Assembly: GCA_021788515.1 (NCBI GenBank)
Contig: JAJYKN010000036.1
Span: 1-8,459 of the forward strand
Reading direction: 5' to 3'
Source of the DNA: Nitrospirota bacterium
Lineage (GTDB): Bacteria; Nitrospirota; UBA9217
DNA: 8,459 nt
Under the pieces are notes generated by a model that was not told the DNA's origin, ran no database searches, and saw only the letters and a list, made by a program, of their open reading frames with translations. Made by a program: the position numbers and the translations under genes. How positions within the stretch are numbered: the first letter of the stretch is position 1; every line of letters begins with the position of its first letter. This document shows positions 5,425-8,459 of this stretch, piece by piece.

Positions 5425-7572
5425 ATGAAATACACCCATAAACAGATTGCAGAATTGATCAAAGCCAAGACCGGCAAGCCCATGCTCGTGCGCGAACTCA
5501 TGCGTCAGCTCAGGCTCACTGCCGATGACCGCCGCGATCTCAAGAAGGTGTTGAATGACCTGGTCCTGTCCGGCGAGATCATCAAGACACGCGGAAACCG
5601 CTACGGCCTGCCCGAAAAGATGGACCTCGAGACGGGCATCTTCCAGGCCCATCCCCAGGGTTATGGGTTTGTGATCCCGGAGAAAAAGGGCAAAACCGAT
5701 GTCTATATCTCCGCGCGGAGCAAGCTCGATGCCATGAACGGCGATAAGGTCGTTGTCCGCGTCACGCCGCCGGTGGGGAAGAAAAAGACCGAAGGCAAGC
5801 GGGAAGGCATGGTTGTCCGGATCCTCGAGCGCGCCCAGACCAGGGTGGTCGGGACCTACGAGCTGCCGGACCCAAAAACGGGCGGCTTCGGGTTCGTTAC
5901 GCCCTTTGATACGCGGCTCACTCAGGACCTCATCATAAGCCGCGAGCACGTTGGCGACGCCAAACCCGGCGACATCGTGTCCGCCGAGATCATCGCCTAC
6001 CCCATGCGCGGCAGGCCGCCGGAGGGCAGGATCGTCAAAGTCATCGGCAAACCCGGTTCGCCGGGCATCGATTCAGAATTGATCATCGAGCAGTACGAAC
6101 TCTCCACGCAGTTCTCGACCGCCGCGCTCCAGGAGGCCGACGAAATTCCCCAGCAGGTCACCCCCGTAATGCGGAAAAGCAGGAAGGACCTCAGGGACCT
6201 GGCCACGGTGACCATTGACGGAGAAAAAGCGCGCGACTTCGATGACGCGATCTCCATCGAACGGATCAAGGGCGGCTACCGGCTCTGGGTCCACATCGCC
6301 GACGTTGCCCAGTACGTAAAGGAAAAAACCCTGCTGGACGAGGAAGCCTATTTGCGCGGCACGAGCGTCTATCTGCCCGACCGGGTCATCCCCATGCTGC
6401 CCATGCAGCTTTCGAACGGGATCTGCAGCCTGAATCCGAACGTGGACCGGCTTACCCTCACCTGCGAAATGGACATAGCGGCCTCCGGCGATATCCTGCG
6501 CTACGATATCTACGAAAGCATCATCAACAGCAACGAGCGCATGACCTACACCGCGGTGCGCGAGATCCTCGTGGACCGCGACCCGGCGCAGCGAAAACGC
6601 TACAGCGCCCTGCTCGCCGAGTTCGAGCTCATGGAAGAGCTGATGAATGTCCTTCGCATGAAGCGGTCCAAGCGCGGCAGCATCGACTTCGATTTGCCCG
6701 AACCCGAGATCGTGCTCGACCTCCAGGGACGCATGACCGAGATCATCAGGGCAGAGCGCAATATGGCGCACCAGATCATCGAAGCGTTCCTGATTGCCGC
6801 GAACGAAACCGTGGCCCGGCACATCGAGAACAAGAAGGCGCCGTTCATCTACCGCATCCACGAGGAGCCCGACGAGGAGAAACTGACCGATCTCGTGGAG
6901 TTCCTCGCCACGCTCGGTATTTCCCTTCCCACGGTGAAAAAAGTCAAGCCCCTGCATTTGCAGAAGGCGCTGGCCAAGGCCAAGGGTTCGCCGGAAGAAA
7001 CACTCATCAACACCGTGCTGCTCCGCACCATGAAACAGGCGCGGTATTCCCACGAGAACGTCGGCCACTTCGGCCTCGCGGCCGAGACCTACACGCACTT
7101 CACCTCGCCCATCCGGCGCTATCCCGACCTCATCGTGCACCGCGTCCTGAAAGCCGATATGCGGGGCAAGCTGAAGGACGAGGTCTACGTCGAAAAACTT
7201 GCCGCGGCCCTGCCCGAGTCCGCGATCCATTGTTCGCAGCGCGAGCGCAAGGCCATGGAAGCGGAACGCGACGTGATCACCATGCTGAAGCTCAGATTCA
7301 TGGAAGACAAGGTCGGCGAGATATTCGACGGCATCATCACCGGCGTGGTGCAGTTCGGGTTTTTCGTCCAGCTCCGGGACCTGTTTGTAGAAGGGCTGGT
7401 CCACGTATCGACGTTGACCGACGACTACTATCATTACGTGGAAAAACTGCACTGTTTGCGCGGTGAGCGGAGAAAGTGCGCCTACCGTATCGGCGACGCG
7501 GTCAGAGTGCGGGTGGACCGGGTAGATACCGCAAGGAAGCGGATCGATTTTTCATTGCCTGCGGAAGATTAG
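5425..7572 (+). CDS. rnr: Ribonuclease R, 3'-5' exoribonuclease
   Basis: RNase R is a processive, metal-dependent 3'-5' exoribonuclease that degrades structured RNA, including rRNA fragments and mRNA, and helps in trans-translation and stress. All expected domains are present in order: an N-terminal winged-helix region (about 1-60), two cold-shock OB domains (about 67-130 and 140-215), the RNB catalytic domain (about 245-580) and a C-terminal S1 domain (about 628-712). The catalytic aspartates are intact in DGEKARDFDDA (D265, D271, D273, D274), with the same spacing as E. coli D272, D278, D280 and D281. The conserved HFTSPIRRYPDL at 558-569 is also present. At 715 residues it is shorter than the E. 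coli enzyme (813) and stops right after S1, lacking the basic tail. The nearest GAGG lies 19 bases before the ATG, so initiation probably depends on coupling to the thioesterase gene. Confidence 0.96.
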   Translation: MKYTHKQIAELIKAKTGKPMLVRELMRQLRLTADDRRDLKKVLNDLVLSGEIIKTRGNRYGLPEKMDLETGIFQAHPQGYGFVIPEKKGKTDVYISARSKLDAMNGDKVVVRVTPPVGKKKTEGKREGMVVRILERAQTRVVGTYELPDPKTGGFGFVTPFDTRLTQDLIISREHVGDAKPGDIVSAEIIAYPMRGRPPEGRIVKVIGKPGSPGIDSELIIEQYELSTQFSTAALQEADEIPQQVTPVMRKSRKDLRDLATVTIDGEKARDFDDAISIERIKGGYRLWVHIADVAQYVKEKTLLDEEAYLRGTSVYLPDRVIPMLPMQLSNGICSLNPNVDRLTLTCEMDIAASGDILRYDIYESIINSNERMTYTAVREILVDRDPAQRKRYSALLAEFELMEELMNVLRMKRSKRGSIDFDLPEPEIVLDLQGRMTEIIRAERNMAHQIIEAFLIAANETVARHIENKKAPFIYRIHEEPDEEKLTDLVEFLATLGISLPTVKKVKPLHLQKALAKAKGSPEETLINTVLLRTMKQARYSHENVGHFGLAAETYTHFTSPIRRYPDLIVHRVLKADMRGKLKDEVYVEKLAAALPESAIHCSQRERKAMEAERDVITMLKLRFMEDKVGEIFDGIITGVVQFGFFVQLRDLFVEGLVHVSTLTDDYYHYVEKLHCLRGERRKCAYRIGDAVRVRVDRVDTARKRIDFSLPAED

Positions 7573-7599
7573 CTGGCCCTTGAAAAGTCTTCTTGCCGT

Positions 7600-7655
7600 C
7601 TTTGCGAACCTGTGCCAGCGCATACGAGTGCCTGGCGCGAGTGCAGGGTGCAAAG
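7600..7655. repeat. Imperfect inverted repeat downstream of rnr
   Basis: CTTTGC (7600-7605) is complementary to GCAAAG (7650-7655), and inside it GCCAG (7614-7618) pairs with CTGGC (7632-7636). Together they could form an interrupted hairpin in the rnr 3' untranslated region. No T run follows, so it is not a standard terminator; it might protect the 3' end of the message or be part of the adjacent repeat. Confidence 0.35.
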
Positions 7656-7731
7656 CGAAGTAATCTCGTTTCTTAAAAAATCGCGCGCCTTCGAGATTGC
7701 CGCGTCGCGCAAATCGCTCCTCGCAATGACA
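7650..7731 (-). repeat. Degenerate palindromic intergenic repeat
   Basis: Read on the minus strand this begins TGTCATTGCGAGGAGCG, continues through GCGGCAATCTCG, and ends with CGAGATTACTTCGC. AATCTCG (7662-7668) and CGAGATT (7692-7698) are perfect 7-base inverted arms, extended by a few interrupted pairs. From general familiarity, sequences of this type recur as dispersed intergenic repeats in many bacterial genomes and often give rise to falsely predicted small proteins. Whether it is multicopy in this genome cannot be seen from one window. Confidence 0.5.
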
Positions 7732-7869
7732 ATGAGAGACTTTTCCCGCAACGTGCTAAAGCATCACGCCCGCAGCCGATATGTTTGAGCTGCTTGCCCG
7801 TATTCTACATCTATTTTCTCACCAGGACACGATCGTTCTCCCCCCGCCAAGTTTCATCAGGCTATATTG

Positions 7870-7899
7870 AAAAAGAAAAGGCAGGCCAAAGGGCCTGCC
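7870..7899 (-). terminator. Intrinsic terminator of the metallophosphoesterase gene
   Basis: On the minus strand GGCAGGCC and GGCCTGCC form perfect 8-base GC-rich arms (7892-7899 and 7880-7887) around a CTTT loop. They are followed at once by TTTTCTTTTT (7879-7870). The hairpin begins 37 bases after the metallophosphoesterase stop codon. On the plus strand no T run follows, so it serves only the minus-strand gene. Confidence 0.88.
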
Positions 7900-7936
7900 G
7901 GGTCGGAAATGCTCGGGGGATTCTAAAAATACCGGA

Positions 7937-8459
7937 TTACAGCTTGATCGTGGTCTCGCGATCCTTGGGGGTAAGCCCTGCGCAGTAATCGGCAGCCTTC
8001 TGGGGCGCGGCCAGGTCGTACATCTTCGCGAAAGGGTCGGTCACGAGCAGCTCGCGCGCCTTGTTCACGAGCGCCTTGTCCTCAAGATCCACGTTCTTCA
8101 GGTGGATCCCCGCCTTCGTCACCGTGAAAGCCCTGAACGAACAGGGGTAGGTGACCACTGCCGGATCGGCAACATAAGTAATCCTGCCCGCGGTTTCCAC
8201 CTTCGATACGTGGTGGTGGCCCGAGACCACGAGACGGACGTTCGGATACTTTTCCAGAACAACACGGACCTTCTCGTGATTCTTCACCATCCAGAGCGAC
8301 CAGTCCGGAGTCGAATCTTTCGGCGTTGTGGGCATCAGCAGTTGGTGCGTAAAGACGATGACGAGCTTTTTCCCCTTGTTCGCCTTGAGCGTTTCATCGA
8401 GCCATTTGAGGCGGGTGGGCCCCACTTCCCCGTAGGGTTTTCCCTCGGCCGTGACATCC
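7937..8459 (-). CDS. Calcineurin-like metallophosphoesterase, C-terminal part
   Basis: This is the C-terminal part (about 174 residues) of a metallophosphoesterase, a two-metal-ion phosphohydrolase fold. The reading frame stays open to the window edge, with DVTAEGKPYGEV preceding the apparent GTG at 8425, so that GTG is internal and the true start lies outside. Two family metal-ligand motifs are visible: VFTHQ (His codon at 8345-8347) after a hydrophobic strand, and VVSGHHHVSKVE (three His codons at 8210-8218), matching the conserved GHxH block. The N-terminal DxH and GNHD/E motifs would be upstream and are not seen. After the catalytic domain comes about 75 residues of charged tail with no recognised domain. 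The substrate (nucleotide, phosphoprotein, phospholipid or other) cannot be told. It ends at a TAA followed by a clear terminator and converges on rnr. Confidence 0.85.
   Translation of the reverse strand, partial: DVTAEGKPYGEVGPTRLKWLDETLKANKGKKLVIVFTHQLLMPTTPKDSTPDWSLWMVKNHEKVRVVLEKYPNVRLVVSGHHHVSKVETAGRITYVADPAVVTYPCSFRAFTVTKAGIHLKNVDLEDKALVNKARELLVTDPFAKMYDLAAPQKAADYCAGLTPKDRETTIKL

Larger units (their letters stand above)
7573..7936. other. Convergent intergenic region with repeats and a terminator
   Basis: This gap lies between the ends of rnr and the metallophosphoesterase. It has no credible gene. Its first half contains imperfect inverted repeats and a repeat resembling widespread dispersed intergenic elements. 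The second half (about 7742-7865) shows nothing I recognise, then comes the minus-strand terminator at 7870-7899. I could not identify a convincing intrinsic terminator for rnr. Confidence 0.7.

Noticed and set aside
6073..7452. Long minus-strand open frame (459 codons) opposite rnr
   Set aside because: It lies wholly antisense to a full-length, motif-intact RNase R. GC-rich codons often leave such open frames; the translation shows no recognisable domain.
7569..7751. Minus-strand 60-codon frame with IARSDLRDAAISK
   Set aside because: Translation of the intergenic repeat. Such sequences recur as spurious small proteins in many genomes; no ribosome-binding site.
7785..7988. Plus-strand 67-codon frame near the terminator
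   Set aside because: It runs through the terminator hairpin and into the antisense of the metallophosphoesterase end, and has no recognisable features.
1..8459. A defence, toxin-antitoxin, phage or biosynthetic system
   Set aside because: Every long coding frame is explained by housekeeping or transport families; no toxin, nuclease island, integrase or modular enzyme is visible.

Overview
This is a GC-rich bacterial window carrying ordinary chromosomal genes: glnE, rnr, a hotdog-fold thioesterase, a TauE/SafE permease with a small membrane partner, and the end of a metallophosphoesterase gene. Gene content, GC-rich codons and long unexplained intergenic repeats suggest a free-living Gram-negative such as Desulfobacterota or Nitrospirota. 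That is an impression; no rRNA or other taxonomic marker is present. I see no CRISPR array, insertion sequence, phage gene, tRNA or rRNA, and no gene cluster that looks like a new defence or mobile system.

Left part, minus strand (1-1503): a TauE/SafE-type anion permease with an N-terminal signal-like segment is followed, with its stop codon inside the next Shine-Dalgarno, by a 139-residue three-helix membrane protein. The pair looks like a tightly coupled transport operon. The AT-rich region 1504-1747 holds a candidate promoter and two adjacent small palindromes suggesting repressor control.

Centre, minus strand (1748-4864): full-length glnE, the two-headed enzyme that adenylylates and deadenylylates glutamine synthetase. 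Both nucleotidyltransferase halves keep their acidic catalytic residues.

Right part, plus strand (5016-7572): a PaaI-like thioesterase and RNase R, ten bases apart, form a probable two-gene operon divergent from glnE. The 151-bp divergent gap holds two good sigma70-like promoters whose -10 boxes overlap, plus seven-base repeats in opposite orientations that would lie in the leader of the thioesterase-rnr transcript.

Far right: a convergent 364-bp gap (7573-7936) contains a degenerate palindromic intergenic repeat and a clear intrinsic terminator serving a minus-strand calcineurin-like metallophosphoesterase whose 5' part lies beyond the window.

The most interesting signals are non-coding: the overlapping divergent promoters with a potentially leaderless glnE, the inverted heptad repeats, the paired palindromes ahead of the permease operon, and the repeat downstream of rnr.
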